A stretch of DNA of 64,000 bases from Shimia abyssi (GCF_003014475.1 NZ_PYGJ01000015.1:44937-108936); one strand, 5' to 3'. Counted from the stretch's first letter, positions 8,840 through 18,523 are shown. Made by a program: numbers and translations. The notes: a model not told the origin generated them from the letters alone.

Positions 8840-10027
8840 TTATGCGTTTCGATCCTCGAACTCTGCGCGCAGTTTTTTTACCTCGGCGTCAAACACCTCT
8901 CGTTTTAACGGCTCTGACCCACCGCGCCTCGTAGGTTGTGCTGAAGTCTCATCGACATCGGGAAGGCGCTCGCCCAGAAGCTGACCGTCGCTAGACAACA
9001 GGACAGCGATCCATCGGGCCGCAGGAATCTCTGCGAATATGACCATCACCACTACGGTCAACGGAATAGCCAGAAAAGCCCCTATTCCCCCCCAGATCGA
9101 CGACCAGAATGTAAGGGCCACCATGACCATGAAGGTGCTAAGGTTCAGTGACCGACCTTGCATTGCAGGTTGTATCACATTGGCGATGAATTGGTCGGCT
9201 CCGCCATATCCAATCAAAACGATCAAAAAGGGGGTGAAGTCGTCAAATTGGATCAACGCGACTAAAGAAGGTAAAGCAATTCCGATAAAGGCACCGATAT
9301 TGGGAATGAACCCGGCGAAGAAAACAGTAAGTGCCAGAAGTGGAGCAAAATCCAGCCCTACCCATGTGAAGATCCCGAACGCGACGACACCGCTCATCGC
9401 GCTGGTTACGGCATTGACCCACATGTACTGCTTCACGCCGTCCGAAATCCGCGCCAAAATCCTCTGAGCCTTGCGTGATTCTTCCTCAGTTGTGGCCATT
9501 CGTGGCAGTTTTTCGATCCACGCCATCCGTTCGGACGCCAGAAAAGCCAGATACAGCGCCACAAGCCCCAATAGAGACAGGGCACCGCCAAGCTGACCTA
9601 AGACGGCCGCGGCCCAAGACCCAAGGTCAATAGTCTCGGCGGCCTTTAGGCCTGCCACTACCATTTTTGGTCCCAGCAGGCTTTCGATCCTTTCCATTAT
9701 GATGAGGGATCTCTCGTGATAACGCGGGAGGGCGTCCTGGATTTCTTCGACGGACGAAGACACGATCAGTCCCAGAAATAGGATTACCGCAATGATCACC
9801 AAAACACTAAAAACCTGTGCCAGCCACATTGGCGGTGTCCGCCCCATAAGAGTCACACACTGAATCTTGTCAACAAGCGCCGAAGAGAGAATGAACAGCA
9901 GGCCGGTGATGGACAGGGGTATCAAGAGATCGCGACCATACCATAAAAAGCAAACTGAAATCGCCATAGTCGCCAAAGCGAAAAACCACGTCGATAGCGT
10001 TGCTCTGTTTGGATCACTGGATGTCAT
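8840..10027 (-). CDS. AI-2E family transporter (PerM-like)
   Basis: A 395-residue polytopic inner-membrane protein. Seven to eight hydrophobic segments are evident (first pair about 13-55, one about 65-90, the rest 150-345), with a family-typical cytosolic helix between segments 3 and 4 and the block GFIPNIGAFIGIALPSLVALI. The tail is charged and helical (about 345-395). The family includes the E. coli AI-2 exporter TqsA and PerM permeases; several members are now linked to Na+/H+ exchange, so the substrate here is open. A second AI-2E-family gene lies at 20853-22142, near the other end of the envelope island. Confidence 0.88.
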   Translation of the reverse strand: MTSSDPNRATLSTWFFALATMAISVCFLWYGRDLLIPLSITGLLFILSSALVDKIQCVTLMGRTPPMWLAQVFSVLVIIAVILFLGLIVSSSVEEIQDALPRYHERSLIIMERIESLLGPKMVVAGLKAAETIDLGSWAAAVLGQLGGALSLLGLVALYLAFLASERMAWIEKLPRMATTEEESRKAQRILARISDGVKQYMWVNAVTSAMSGVVAFGIFTWVGLDFAPLLALTVFFAGFIPNIGAFIGIALPSLVALIQFDDFTPFLIVLIGYGGADQFIANVIQPAMQGRSLNLSTFMVMVALTFWSSIWGGIGAFLAIPLTVVVMVIFAEIPAARWIAVLLSSDGQLLGERLPDVDETSAQPTRRGGSEPLKREVFDAEVKKLRAEFEDRNA

Positions 10028-10230
10028 ATGCTACCCTTGTCAAAGCCATTCTTTCCCAGAATAGAAACGTTTGATTGCCACCTTTGGCGTTGTTTTGCAA
10101 ATTGCCAAAGGCAAAACAATTGGTGGCGCTTTCATGATTTCGTTCAAAACCAATCAGTTTTCAATTGACACTCCAGTCAATCCGAAAGCACCCTGACCGC
10201 TTTCCAACTCAAGAAATACACAGGCAACCG

Positions 10231-11124
10231 ATGAGCCAGAAAACCCTGCTTCTACTAAACAGAAAATCCGCCGCCCGCCCGGAGGTGCGCGAAGTCCTGA
10301 AGCTCGTTCAAAAAGATCTGGATATCGAAATTTGGGTGCCATGGTCGCGCAAGCAACTCCGCAAGATATTGCGCCGCTCGATTGAGAGAGGAACAAAACG
10401 CGTGATCGCAGCCGGTGGTGATGGCACGCTAAACAAGGTCACAAATGCATTGCTTTCTTGTTCGTCTGACGTCGAAGTCTCGCTGGGATTGGTGCCGCTT
10501 GGAACAGCCAATGATTTTGCGCGAGCTTATGGCGATTTTGGGCGAGAATTGGACCATTCAATCCGGGTAGCCGCCACAGGAGAAGCCAGTCCCATTGATG
10601 TGGGTAGGATCAACGGCACGTATTTTTTGAATGTCGCCAGCGGCGGTTTCGGTGCCATGATAACGGCAACAACGCCGCAAGAAATAAAACGCAGGTTGGG
10701 AGGCTTGGCCTATTCGATTTCGGGTCTGGCGCGGATCTCCGAATTGCAACCCGCACAAGCGTCGATCAGTATTGATGGAAAGCCAGCTGTTCCAACGGCC
10801 GTTACCGCCTTGGTCATTGCGAACAATCGCTATGCCGGGGGTGGATTTGATGTAGCTCCTGATGCGTCTGTTTCAGACGGTTTGTTGGACCTTGGCGTAT
10901 TTTCGACAAATAGCTTGCAGTCCGTTTCAACAGGGCTTGCGGGATTGATAGACAGTAAGGACCCCGCATCGGGAATTGTGAACAGGACAAAAGTCAAATC
11001 TGTTGTTTTGGAGACAGTGGAGCCTTTCCATTTGAACCTCGACGGGGAACCGATGATTGCGACAAAATTCGAAATAGATGTTTTGCCAAGGCGCCTGTTG
11101 TTTGTTGCGCCTGCTCCAAACTAA
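10231..11124 (+). CDS. YegS/DAGK-family lipid kinase
   Basis: A 297-residue diacylglycerol-kinase-fold protein, close to the usual size of YegS. GGDGTLNKV at residues 62-70 is the nucleotide-binding signature; LGLVPLGTANDFARAYG and the C-terminal LNLDGEP follow as in the family. It phosphorylates a lipid such as diacylglycerol or phosphatidylglycerol at the inner face of the membrane. An upstream in-frame start at 10165 exists, but MSQKTLLLLNRKS at 10231 matches family N-termini and has AGG at a suitable distance. It is followed by the BrkB-family gene after 5 bases, so the two are one transcript. Confidence 0.88.
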   Translation: MSQKTLLLLNRKSAARPEVREVLKLVQKDLDIEIWVPWSRKQLRKILRRSIERGTKRVIAAGGDGTLNKVTNALLSCSSDVEVSLGLVPLGTANDFARAYGDFGRELDHSIRVAATGEASPIDVGRINGTYFLNVASGGFGAMITATTPQEIKRRLGGLAYSISGLARISELQPAQASISIDGKPAVPTAVTALVIANNRYAGGGFDVAPDASVSDGLLDLGVFSTNSLQSVSTGLAGLIDSKDPASGIVNRTKVKSVVLETVEPFHLNLDGEPMIATKFEIDVLPRRLLFVAPAPN

Positions 11125-11129
11125 CGCAA

Positions 11130-11975
11130 ATGAATTTTAGGCCCATTTTACAAGCCCTCTGGGCGGCCCTGGTAAGGTTTGACGGGAACCATGGCTGGAG
11201 CAAAAGCAGCCATATTGCCATGTCTATGATGCTGGCCTTGTTTCCCTTTACGGTATTTGCATTGTCCTTGACCCAAGCCGTGTCGTCCGAATTCTCAAGC
11301 TTGGATGTCGTCGAATTCATCTATGGAACTTGGCCGGATAGTATCGCGGAGCCCATCGTCATAGAAGTAAAGGCTGTCTTGCGAGACAGCGGCGTTAAGG
11401 CAATGACCGTTGGGGGCCTTTTAGCCGTATTTTTTGCCTCAAATGGCGTGGACGCAATCCGGCAAGCGTTGACCGATGCCTATCGCGAAGATGATCCCCG
11501 CCCACTTTGGAAATCGCGCGCCTTATGTGTTGTTTTTGTTCTTTGTGGTTCTGCAATTCTGACGGTTGCCGCCCTTTTGACTTTCGCTGTCCCGCTGTTT
11601 TTTGACTTGCTGGAAACGAGTTATGAATCGCATACCGCGACATGGTTCGGCCACGAAGCCCTGCGGCTAGGGGTTTCATTTGTGCTGCTAATTTTTTCGG
11701 TGTTTGCGTGTCACCTTTGGTTGCCCGGCACCCATCACACCTTAAAACAGGTCGCGCCTGGTGTAGTTCTAACAGTGGTTCTTTGGATTACCTCAGGACG
11801 AATTTTCGCTCTCTACGTCACCAGCTTTTCTTCTTATAGCGTGACCTATGCTGGTTTGGCCGGCGTCATGGCGGCCTTGGTGTTTCTATACTTGATGGCC
11901 ACAATATTTGTTATCGGAGCTGAGGTTAATGGACGCCTCATTGCAATCGGTGGTGATGAGATCTGCGACGCGTAG
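11130..11975 (+). CDS. YihY/BrkB-family membrane protein
   Basis: A 281-residue inner-membrane protein with about six transmembrane segments (near 30-55, 95-112, 130-155, 180-200, 212-232, 245-268). Family features: SHIAMSMMLALFPF at the first segment, FASNGVDAIRQALTDAYRE in the loop, and YAGLAGVMAALVFLYLMAT near the end. Once annotated as ribonuclease BN, the family is not a nuclease; its function is still unsettled (virulence-factor BrkB and possible lipid or ion transport are proposed). Five bases separate it from the lipid kinase, which hints at a shared membrane-lipid job (inference). Confidence 0.87.
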   Translation: MNFRPILQALWAALVRFDGNHGWSKSSHIAMSMMLALFPFTVFALSLTQAVSSEFSSLDVVEFIYGTWPDSIAEPIVIEVKAVLRDSGVKAMTVGGLLAVFFASNGVDAIRQALTDAYREDDPRPLWKSRALCVVFVLCGSAILTVAALLTFAVPLFFDLLETSYESHTATWFGHEALRLGVSFVLLIFSVFACHLWLPGTHHTLKQVAPGVVLTVVLWITSGRIFALYVTSFSSYSVTYAGLAGVMAALVFLYLMATIFVIGAEVNGRLIAIGGDEICDA

Positions 11976-12047
11976 AATCTTTCAGAGATATCCTATCGCC
12001 TAGAACCCTTGCAAAGAGATCGAAGGCTGACAAAATACGAAGCCTTC

Positions 12048-13082
12048 TTACCCACTTGCCAAATTGGCGCTTTTCGGTTCCTGCGCTTTTAAGAATTTGG
12101 AGGGAGACGTGCCTTCCCAACTAGAGAAAGCCTCGGAAAAACTTTGTCGGTGATCAAAGCCAAGTGCCTCTGCAATTTCTTCGATACTTTTCCCGACCAT
12201 CAAAAGACGTTTGGACATGTCGTGACGTTGGGTTTGCATGATTTCACGAAAGGATGTCCCTTCAGCCTTTAACCGAAGTTGAATCGTTCTTTCATGTGTT
12301 TGTAACGCCTGAGAGGTATTGGCCAGCGACCACGGCGCGACACCGAACGACGCGCGAACAAGTCCCGCGACGACGTCTTTGGTCAACGGCTTCAGGTCGG
12401 CCAAATTCTGATCCCTGCGAATGAACTTGGCATCCAAATAGCGGGATAACACCTCGGCACGGAGGACATCCGTCCCGGCCATGCCTGATTTTAGCAACTT
12501 GTCGTCAAAAGAAATGTAGCCTTGTTTCGAATTTCGCACCTCTGCGATTGGAGAACCCGCCGGAAAATGCGTCAGGGATCCGTTGGGGTAAGCGATCTTG
12601 ATGTCAGGATCCCACTCGCTGTTTGCAAGGCACACGATATTGGCCAACAGGCCGATAGTGTATTGCACATCATGCGCCCCTTCATCGGCATTGAACGGTT
12701 CGAAATACCAGATGTGGCAACGCCCGTTATAGATCCTGATCACCAGCTCTGACTCGCTTTGGATGTAATCGAGCGCTGATTTCGTGATCTGGAAAGCGTC
12801 CCATAGTGTATCTGCGGAAACAGCCGCCCGACCAAAAAATCCAAGATCTTCAAGGTTTTGGTTAAACCCCGCCCATATGAAAAAATCGTCATCGCCCGCC
12901 AGCCGCGATATTTTCCTCAAGCCTTTCAGATAGCTCGAAACGTTAATAATTTCTTCCGCGTCAGCAGAGAGGTCGAGTGCTTGAAGGGTTTTGTGAAACC
13001 CCTGTATACTGTCGGATAGCAGCAACGTTGGCCCATGGAATGCGCCCGCTCGGATCATGAACTTCTCCGCGGAAGCGCTCAT
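12048..13082 (-). CDS. AraC-family transcriptional regulator
   Basis: A 344-residue regulator with an N-terminal arabinose-binding-type region (about 15-200, family PF12625-like in feel) and a C-terminal AraC double helix-turn-helix (about 235-335): TSQALQTHERTIQLRLKAEG and KSIEEIAEALGFDHRQSFSEAFSSWEGTSPSKF. It is transcribed away from the sulfatase gene at 13358, across about 275 bases, the classical arrangement for a regulator of its divergent neighbour. Effector unknown; control of the sulfatase/DUF1269 gene block is inferred from position only. Confidence 0.9.
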   Translation of the reverse strand: MSASAEKFMIRAGAFHGPTLLLSDSIQGFHKTLQALDLSADAEEIINVSSYLKGLRKISRLAGDDDFFIWAGFNQNLEDLGFFGRAAVSADTLWDAFQITKSALDYIQSESELVIRIYNGRCHIWYFEPFNADEGAHDVQYTIGLLANIVCLANSEWDPDIKIAYPNGSLTHFPAGSPIAEVRNSKQGYISFDDKLLKSGMAGTDVLRAEVLSRYLDAKFIRRDQNLADLKPLTKDVVAGLVRASFGVAPWSLANTSQALQTHERTIQLRLKAEGTSFREIMQTQRHDMSKRLLMVGKSIEEIAEALGFDHRQSFSEAFSSWEGTSPSKFLKAQEPKSANLASG

Positions 13083-13357
13083 TCCCCGAGACTACAATAT
13101 GGCTTTCGATCGGTATCAACGCCTTCGGCTTGTCGTGTCATAGCTCTTCTCGATGTGGAAATGGCCGTGTTGGATATAGTGCTACCACATACCCTTTTTG
13201 AAAAGATACACCTCAAATCGGACTTAGATTCGTGTTTGCCGACATGAACGGGGCGAACGATCCCTAACATCTCAATTCTTCGCGGCGACTAAGGTTTTTG
13301 CGCGATGCCGTCAGTCGAAAGACTGATGTGGTGATTTTGATAAATTTGGGAGCGCGC

Positions 13358-14935
13358 ATGAAACAGAGGTTTAGCTTAACAAAGACAGCGATGTTGGGTG
13401 CTTTATCCGCCGCAGTTTTTCTGGGAGGAGCGCCCGTTTCGGCGCAAGAGAAACCAAACATTCTGGTGATTTGGGGCGACGATATCGGGCAATCCAATAT
13501 CTCGGCCTATACGCGAGGTCTCATGGGCTATGAAACGCCCAACATTGACCGGGTCGCTGACGAAGGCATGATGTTCACCGACTACTATGGCGAGCAATCC
13601 TGTACGGCGGGGCGCTCTTCCTACATCATGGGTCAATCCGTTTATCGCACGGGTCTGTCCAAGGTCGGCCTACCCGGGGCGGATCTGGGCATGCAAGAAG
13701 AAGATCCGACGATTGCCGGCCTTCTGAAACCTCTAGGGTATATGACCGGTCAATTCGGCAAGAACCACTTGGGCGATCAGGACCGGATGCTGCCGACGAA
13801 CCATGGATTTGATGAGTTCTTTGGCAACCTTTATCACCTAAACGCAGAAGAAGAGCCGGAAAACCGTGACTATCCGGGTGATGCCGTTCTGGCGGACGGG
13901 CAAACATTCCGCGAGGCCTTTGGCCCGCGTGGTGTGATCAAGTCGTCAGCTGATGGCGCTATTGAAGACACGGGCCCACTCACGAAAAAACGTATGGAAA
14001 CCGTCGACGATGAAACCGTTGCCGCCGCCATCGATTTCATCAAGCGCGCTAATGAGCAAGGCAAGCCGTTTTATGTCTGGTGGAATGGCACACGGATGCA
14101 CTTTCGCACACACGTAAAGGACGAGCATTTCGGAATCTCAGGGCAAGACGAGTATGGCGACGGCATGATCGAACACGATATGCATGTCGGTCAACTCCTG
14201 GACGTGCTGGATGATCTGGGCATCGCGGACAACACCATCGTGCACTACTCAACTGACAACGGACCTCACAAGAACACATGGCCTGATGCCGGCTCCAACC
14301 CGTTCTACAGCGAAAAGAATACCAACTGGGAAGGTGGATGGCGCGTACCGTCGCTCGTGCGTTGGCCTGGCAAAATCGAGCCTGACTCGGTGTCTAACGA
14401 AATCATGCACCACATGGATTGGCTGCCGACATTCCTTGCGGCAGCAGGAAACCCGGACATCAAGGAACAGCTGAAGGCTGGTGGCGTTCAGGCGATTGGC
14501 CGCGCGTACAAAGTTCATCTGGACGGCTACAATTTCTTGCCCATTCTGATTGGTGAGACAAAGGACGGACCGCGCCACGAGATTTTCTATTTCGCGGATA
14601 CCGGCGAACTGACGGCGCTGCGCTATGACGATTGGAAACTGATCTTCCTAGAGCAAAAAGCGGTTTCGACCTTGCGGGCATGGATCGAGCCATGGACTCC
14701 ACTACGGGTTCCTTTGATCACCAACTTGCGGCGTGACCCGTATGAGCAAGCCCACCTGACGTCCAACACATACTACGACTGGATGATTGACCGGATCTAT
14801 TTCTTGGTGCCCGCGCAGAAGTATGTGGGACATTTTCTGGCGACATTCCAAGAATTTCCGCCTCGTCAAAAACCTGCCAGCTTCTCTATCGATCAGGTGA
14901 TGGAGCTGATGGAGGCAAACAACGGAAGCAAGTAA
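13358..14935 (+). CDS. type I sulfatase (arylsulfatase), exported
   Basis: A 525-residue sulfatase with a signal peptide (about 1-29, ending GAPVSAQ). The alkaline-phosphatase-superfamily opening EKPNILVIWGDDIG carries the metal-binding Asp pair. The catalytic motif is C82-T-A-G-R86, the cysteine that must be oxidised to formylglycine in type I sulfatases; GKNHLGD and STDNGPH supply further active-site and metal ligands. It hydrolyses sulfate esters in the periplasm. A longer in-frame start at 13298 was rejected because the signal peptide begins at 13358 and GGGAG precedes it. No formylglycine-generating enzyme is encoded in this window, so one must act from elsewhere. Confidence 0.92.
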   Translation: MKQRFSLTKTAMLGALSAAVFLGGAPVSAQEKPNILVIWGDDIGQSNISAYTRGLMGYETPNIDRVADEGMMFTDYYGEQSCTAGRSSYIMGQSVYRTGLSKVGLPGADLGMQEEDPTIAGLLKPLGYMTGQFGKNHLGDQDRMLPTNHGFDEFFGNLYHLNAEEEPENRDYPGDAVLADGQTFREAFGPRGVIKSSADGAIEDTGPLTKKRMETVDDETVAAAIDFIKRANEQGKPFYVWWNGTRMHFRTHVKDEHFGISGQDEYGDGMIEHDMHVGQLLDVLDDLGIADNTIVHYSTDNGPHKNTWPDAGSNPFYSEKNTNWEGGWRVPSLVRWPGKIEPDSVSNEIMHHMDWLPTFLAAAGNPDIKEQLKAGGVQAIGRAYKVHLDGYNFLPILIGETKDGPRHEIFYFADTGELTALRYDDWKLIFLEQKAVSTLRAWIEPWTPLRVPLITNLRRDPYEQAHLTSNTYYDWMIDRIYFLVPAQKYVGHFLATFQEFPPRQKPASFSIDQVMELMEANNGSK

Positions 14936-15082
14936 TTCCGCATTTGCAAAACTGACGTCATGTGCGGAGTTGAAAGATGCCGCGCATGATTACCAAGCCA
15001 CAGCAACAACCGAGAGCGGCATAACGTTTTTTTATGTGTCGCTGCAAGGCAATCAAACAAATTTCAAACAGGGAGAGAGACT

Positions 15083-15592
15083 ATGAGTGATCTGGTCGTA
15101 ATTGTTTTTGAAGGCCGTCATACAGCAGACGAGGCGCTTCTGCGCCTTCAGAAAATGAGCATGGACTGGGAAGTCGATCTTGACGAGGTTGTCGTGATGA
15201 CCCGTGACAAAAACGGCGTCGTGCGGACCCGCAACTCTGACACCCTTACCGCAACAGGCTTCCTCGGGGGCACATCCCTAGGAGCGCTGACCGGAACTCT
15301 GATCGGTGCCATGGCTGGCAATCCAGCTGCCGGGTTTATTGCAGGTTCGGCTGTTGGCGCCAGTTCCGGCACATTGGCAGGAATGCTGGATCAGGCGGAA
15401 GAAGAGGACGCATTGGCCGCGCGTGTCGGTGCAAAAATGGGGCCAGACTCTTCGGCACTGGCCGTCATCGGGTGGTCCAGTCGCCCCACCAAGCTGCTGG
15501 GCGAACTCGAAGGCATGAAGGGCGAAGTCATCGAAACATCTTTGTCCGTCAGCGATGAAAATGAACTTCGCGCCGCCTTGTCGCGAAACTGA
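15083..15592 (+). CDS. DUF1269-family membrane-associated protein
   Basis: A 169-residue protein with the DUF1269 layout: an N-terminal alpha/beta part with VIVFEGRHTADEALLRLQ and VDLDEVVVMTRDKNG, a glycine/alanine-rich hydrophobic hairpin at about 55-100 (GFLGGTSLGALTGTLIGAMA), and a C-terminal alpha/beta part (SSALAVIGWS). The middle could insert into or lie on the membrane. Function of the family is not established. AGGGAGAGAG precedes the ATG. A second, much larger DUF1269 relative is encoded at 19384, so the island carries two of them. Confidence 0.83.
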   Translation: MSDLVVIVFEGRHTADEALLRLQKMSMDWEVDLDEVVVMTRDKNGVVRTRNSDTLTATGFLGGTSLGALTGTLIGAMAGNPAAGFIAGSAVGASSGTLAGMLDQAEEEDALAARVGAKMGPDSSALAVIGWSSRPTKLLGELEGMKGEVIETSLSVSDENELRAALSRN

Positions 15593-15609
15593 TTAAGTCT
15601 TCTTGGAAA

Positions 15610-15638
15610 TCCGGTGGCCTGAGCCGCAGGCCACCGGA
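15610..15638 (+). terminator. 12-bp perfect stem-loop after the DUF1269 gene
   Basis: TCCGGTGGCCTG, loop AGCCG, CAGGCCACCGGA: a perfect 12-base-pair stem with a 5-base loop, 18 bases after the stop codon. No T-run follows, so it may be a factor-assisted terminator or an mRNA-stabilising hairpin that lets the DUF1269 transcript accumulate above the downstream genes. Confidence 0.6.
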
Positions 15639-15675
15639 ACGCAACACTCACATCATTCTGACTGGAAAAGGGTAA

Positions 15676-16086
15676 ATGAAAAGATTTCTGACCTCCACTG
15701 TCGCTCTGAGCGCGTTTGCTTTCGGAGCCCCAATGACAGCATCCGCAGAGTCTGCCCCCCACGTGGCTGGCGGCGTTGTTGTGGAATACAACAATCTGGA
15801 CATCGCTTTGGTCGCTTCGGGCTGGAGCGTTATCGAGCTTTTGCGCGGCGACGTGTACAATGATCGCGGTGATTTCGTGGGATATGTCCATGATGCGCTT
15901 GTTTTGCCGGATGGTGATACGACTTTTGTAATTGTCAACGTCGCGGGCTTCCTGAACATCGGTGAAAAGCTGATCGCGTTGCCAGCGGGTGCCTTCGAGA
16001 TCAACGCGGATGGCGATTTGGTGTTGCCAAATGCTTCCAAGGACAATCTGAAAAGTCTGCCCCGGTTCTACTACGCACGCAACTAA
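15676..16086 (+). CDS. exported PRC-barrel-like protein
   Basis: A 136-residue periplasmic protein: signal peptide about 1-25 (ends MTASAES), then one PRC-barrel-like domain (about 50-125) with GDVYNDRGDFVGYVHDALV and FVIVNVAGFLNIGEKLIALP, the paired strands typical of this fold. PRC-barrel proteins of this exported type occur in alphaproteobacteria with stress-related genes and have no known enzymatic role. GGAAAAGGG precedes the start. Likely cotranscribed with the HdeD-like gene 106 bases downstream. Confidence 0.75.
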   Translation: MKRFLTSTVALSAFAFGAPMTASAESAPHVAGGVVVEYNNLDIALVASGWSVIELLRGDVYNDRGDFVGYVHDALVLPDGDTTFVIVNVAGFLNIGEKLIALPAGAFEINADGDLVLPNASKDNLKSLPRFYYARN

Positions 16087-16192
16087 ACAGACTGGCGCAC
16101 TCGACAGGGTTGATCGGGTTGAAGAAGCAACAACGCAAAAGTGATCCACAAAGTTTGGAACTGCAATCTACCAAGAGAAAGATACATTCGGC

Positions 16193-16747
16193 ATGGGAAA
16201 CTCGAAAAACAAACTACAAGAAAACTGGGGATGGTTTCTTGCGCTCGGGATCGTGTTGATGATTGGTGGCGCGTCCGCACTTTTTGCCCCCTTTCTGGTA
16301 TCATTGGCCATCGAATTTGTGGTCGGAATTGTCTTCGCTGTCGGTGGCGTTGTGATGCTTGTCCAAGTTTTCACAACCAAAGACGGCTGGAACGCTCGGC
16401 TCATCTATTCAATCCTTGGCGGCTTCAATCTGTTTGCGGGGATTATGCTGATGTTCCGCCCTCTCGAAGGGCTTGTGGCGCTGACGATGGTCCTGATCGT
16501 CGCCATTTTCGTGAACGGCTTGGTCCGTATCGCTGTAGGCGTGATGGCGCGACCTGACGAAGGATCCGGCTGGGTCATTTTTGTTGGCTGCGTGTCCGTA
16601 CTGGCTTCGGGATATCTGTTGGCAATGTACCCCGAAGTGAGCGCCATGCTGCTGGGGATTGTGGCAGGTGTCTCGCTGATTGGTGAGGGCGCGGGATATA
16701 TCCGCTTTGCCTATGGTTTGAAAAGCGAAGTGTCGGTCGCTGTCTGA
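16193..16747 (+). CDS. HdeD-family (DUF308) membrane protein
   Basis: A 184-residue inner-membrane protein with six predicted helices in three pairs: about 14-34, 37-57, 70-89, 95-115, 127-146 and 152-172. The repeated helix pairs with short loops (for example ALGIVLMIGGASALFAPF) are the DUF308/HdeD pattern. HdeD supports acid resistance at high cell density in E. coli; molecular activity is unknown. It lies within the exported-enzyme block and probably belongs to the same stress-linked transcript. The ribosome site is weak. Confidence 0.85.
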   Translation: MGNSKNKLQENWGWFLALGIVLMIGGASALFAPFLVSLAIEFVVGIVFAVGGVVMLVQVFTTKDGWNARLIYSILGGFNLFAGIMLMFRPLEGLVALTMVLIVAIFVNGLVRIAVGVMARPDEGSGWVIFVGCVSVLASGYLLAMYPEVSAMLLGIVAGVSLIGEGAGYIRFAYGLKSEVSVAV

Positions 16748-16804
16748 CGCGGCGCTACATTTTGGTTAAACACCTGTTTTGCCGCTGCCCAAAGGTAGAG
16801 AGAT

Positions 16805-18523
16805 ATGCCCGAGCCAAAAACGATTTCCATGCTAGTCAAATGGGCTGCGGTAGGACTGAGCTTGATCATTCCGTCTTTCTCAGATGCGCAGGAAAAACCC
16901 CGGCTGGTACTTCAGATTACGGTGGATCAGTTGCGGGGGGACATGATCAACAGATACGGTGCCCACTTGGGCGAGGGTGGCTTCCGCTACTTGTTGGATA
17001 ATGGCGTTAACTTCACCAACACCCATCACCGCCATGCCAACACCGAAACAATTGTCGGTCACACGACACTGGCAACAGGCACCGATCCCGCAATCCATGG
17101 AATGGTTGCCAATCTTTGGTTTGATCGAAAGACAGGTACGCCATTCTACAACGTACAAGATCAAGGCTATCCCCTGGTTGGGGCGTCCGGAATTGACGCC
17201 GAGAACGAAATCGACCCGACCCAGCGGGCCGCCACAACTGACGGGCGGTCGCCACGCAACATCATCAGTTCAACGATCTCCGATGAAATCGCCCTGCACT
17301 TTGGCCCGTCTTCAAAGGTGTTTGGGGTGTCAGTCAAGGATCGTGGGGCAATTGCGATGGCGGGTCACGCCGGTGATGCTTACTGGTTCTCAAAGTCAGA
17401 AGGCCGGTTTGTTACAAGTACTTTTTACAATGACGCATACCCAAGTTGGATCGAAGAATGGGATGCCAAGGGACTCGTCGCGTCTTATGCCAACCGCGAT
17501 TGGAAGCTGCTGAGGGACGCTTCGGATTATGCCTTTGCTGACCGGGATGATCAGCCATGGGAAACAGATTTGCCGGGGTTTGGCCGCACATTCCCGCATA
17601 ACTGGGGCCCGGCCGAGGGAAAATACTTTTCAACCTTTCTAACACTTAGCCCCGCAGGGGATGAAATCACTGTCAACTTTGCCAAGACTCTGCTGGACGC
17701 AGAACAGCTCGGGCAAGACGTGGTAACTGACTACCTGTCCGTCAGCTTGTCATCCACTGACTATGTCGGACATATTTTCGGGCCTTCGAGCCTCGAAGCT
17801 GAAGACAATTTTGCCCATCTCGACAGGCAAATTGCCGACCTGTTGGCACACGTAGAGTCCGTCATAGGGCTAGAACACACATTGATCGTGTTATCGGCAG
17901 ACCACGGTGCTCCTGAACACCCAGAGTACCTTGCAACACTGGGCATTGAGGCGGGTTTGTTCGATTTTGAACGCGTCGACACGGAACCGGGATTCGTGCG
18001 GCTGCAAATGGATTTTGGCGAGGCCAAAGACCTGGTTCAAAACTTCTCCAACCCTTACGTCTACTTGAACAAAGATCTCATTTCCGAACGCGATTTGGAT
18101 CCATTGGATGTTGAACGGGCAGTCGCTGATGAACTCCAGAAGCTCCCAGGCATTGCTTATGCGGTCAGTAGCTCGGACTTGCGAAGAGGGGCGTTTGCCA
18201 AAACCAAGATTAGCGATGCAGTCTTGGCAAACTTCAATCCAGACCGATCCGGAGACATCTATGTGGTGTTTGAACCGCATTGGTTTGTGGCTGACTTTGA
18301 TGGATTGCATGTTGCATCTGCGCATGGCTCGCCGTGGACATATGACACCCATGTGCCCTTGATTATTTCCGGAAAGAACATCGCCGCCAAGACGGTCGTG
18401 CGACGTGTCGAAACCGTAGATGTCGCGCCAACGATTGCGGCCATTTTGGGCACCAAGCCGCCTTCTGGAGCAGTCGGTGTTCCCCTACCTGAAGCGATGC
18501 CAAAGACAAAGGACCAACCATGA
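16805..18523 (+). CDS. PafA-like alkaline phosphatase, exported
   Basis: A 572-residue alkaline-phosphatase-superfamily enzyme with a signal peptide (about 1-28). The metal-binding Asp is in QITVDQLRGD (D41). NTETIVGH places a threonine nucleophile at T82 where PafA has T79. SVKDRGAIAMAGH (K178, R180) matches the Lys-x-Arg pair that makes PafA a phosphate monoesterase. SADHGAPEHPEYL and SAHGSPWTYD supply further metal ligands. Expected reaction: periplasmic release of phosphate from monoesters with calcium or zinc-type metals, without high phosphate inhibition as known for PafA. Its stop codon overlaps the start of the beta-barrel gene (ATGA). Confidence 0.86.
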   Translation: MPEPKTISMLVKWAAVGLSLIIPSFSDAQEKPRLVLQITVDQLRGDMINRYGAHLGEGGFRYLLDNGVNFTNTHHRHANTETIVGHTTLATGTDPAIHGMVANLWFDRKTGTPFYNVQDQGYPLVGASGIDAENEIDPTQRAATTDGRSPRNIISSTISDEIALHFGPSSKVFGVSVKDRGAIAMAGHAGDAYWFSKSEGRFVTSTFYNDAYPSWIEEWDAKGLVASYANRDWKLLRDASDYAFADRDDQPWETDLPGFGRTFPHNWGPAEGKYFSTFLTLSPAGDEITVNFAKTLLDAEQLGQDVVTDYLSVSLSSTDYVGHIFGPSSLEAEDNFAHLDRQIADLLAHVESVIGLEHTLIVLSADHGAPEHPEYLATLGIEAGLFDFERVDTEPGFVRLQMDFGEAKDLVQNFSNPYVYLNKDLISERDLDPLDVERAVADELQKLPGIAYAVSSSDLRRGAFAKTKISDAVLANFNPDRSGDIYVVFEPHWFVADFDGLHVASAHGSPWTYDTHVPLIISGKNIAAKTVVRRVETVDVAPTIAAILGTKPPSGAVGVPLPEAMPKTKDQP

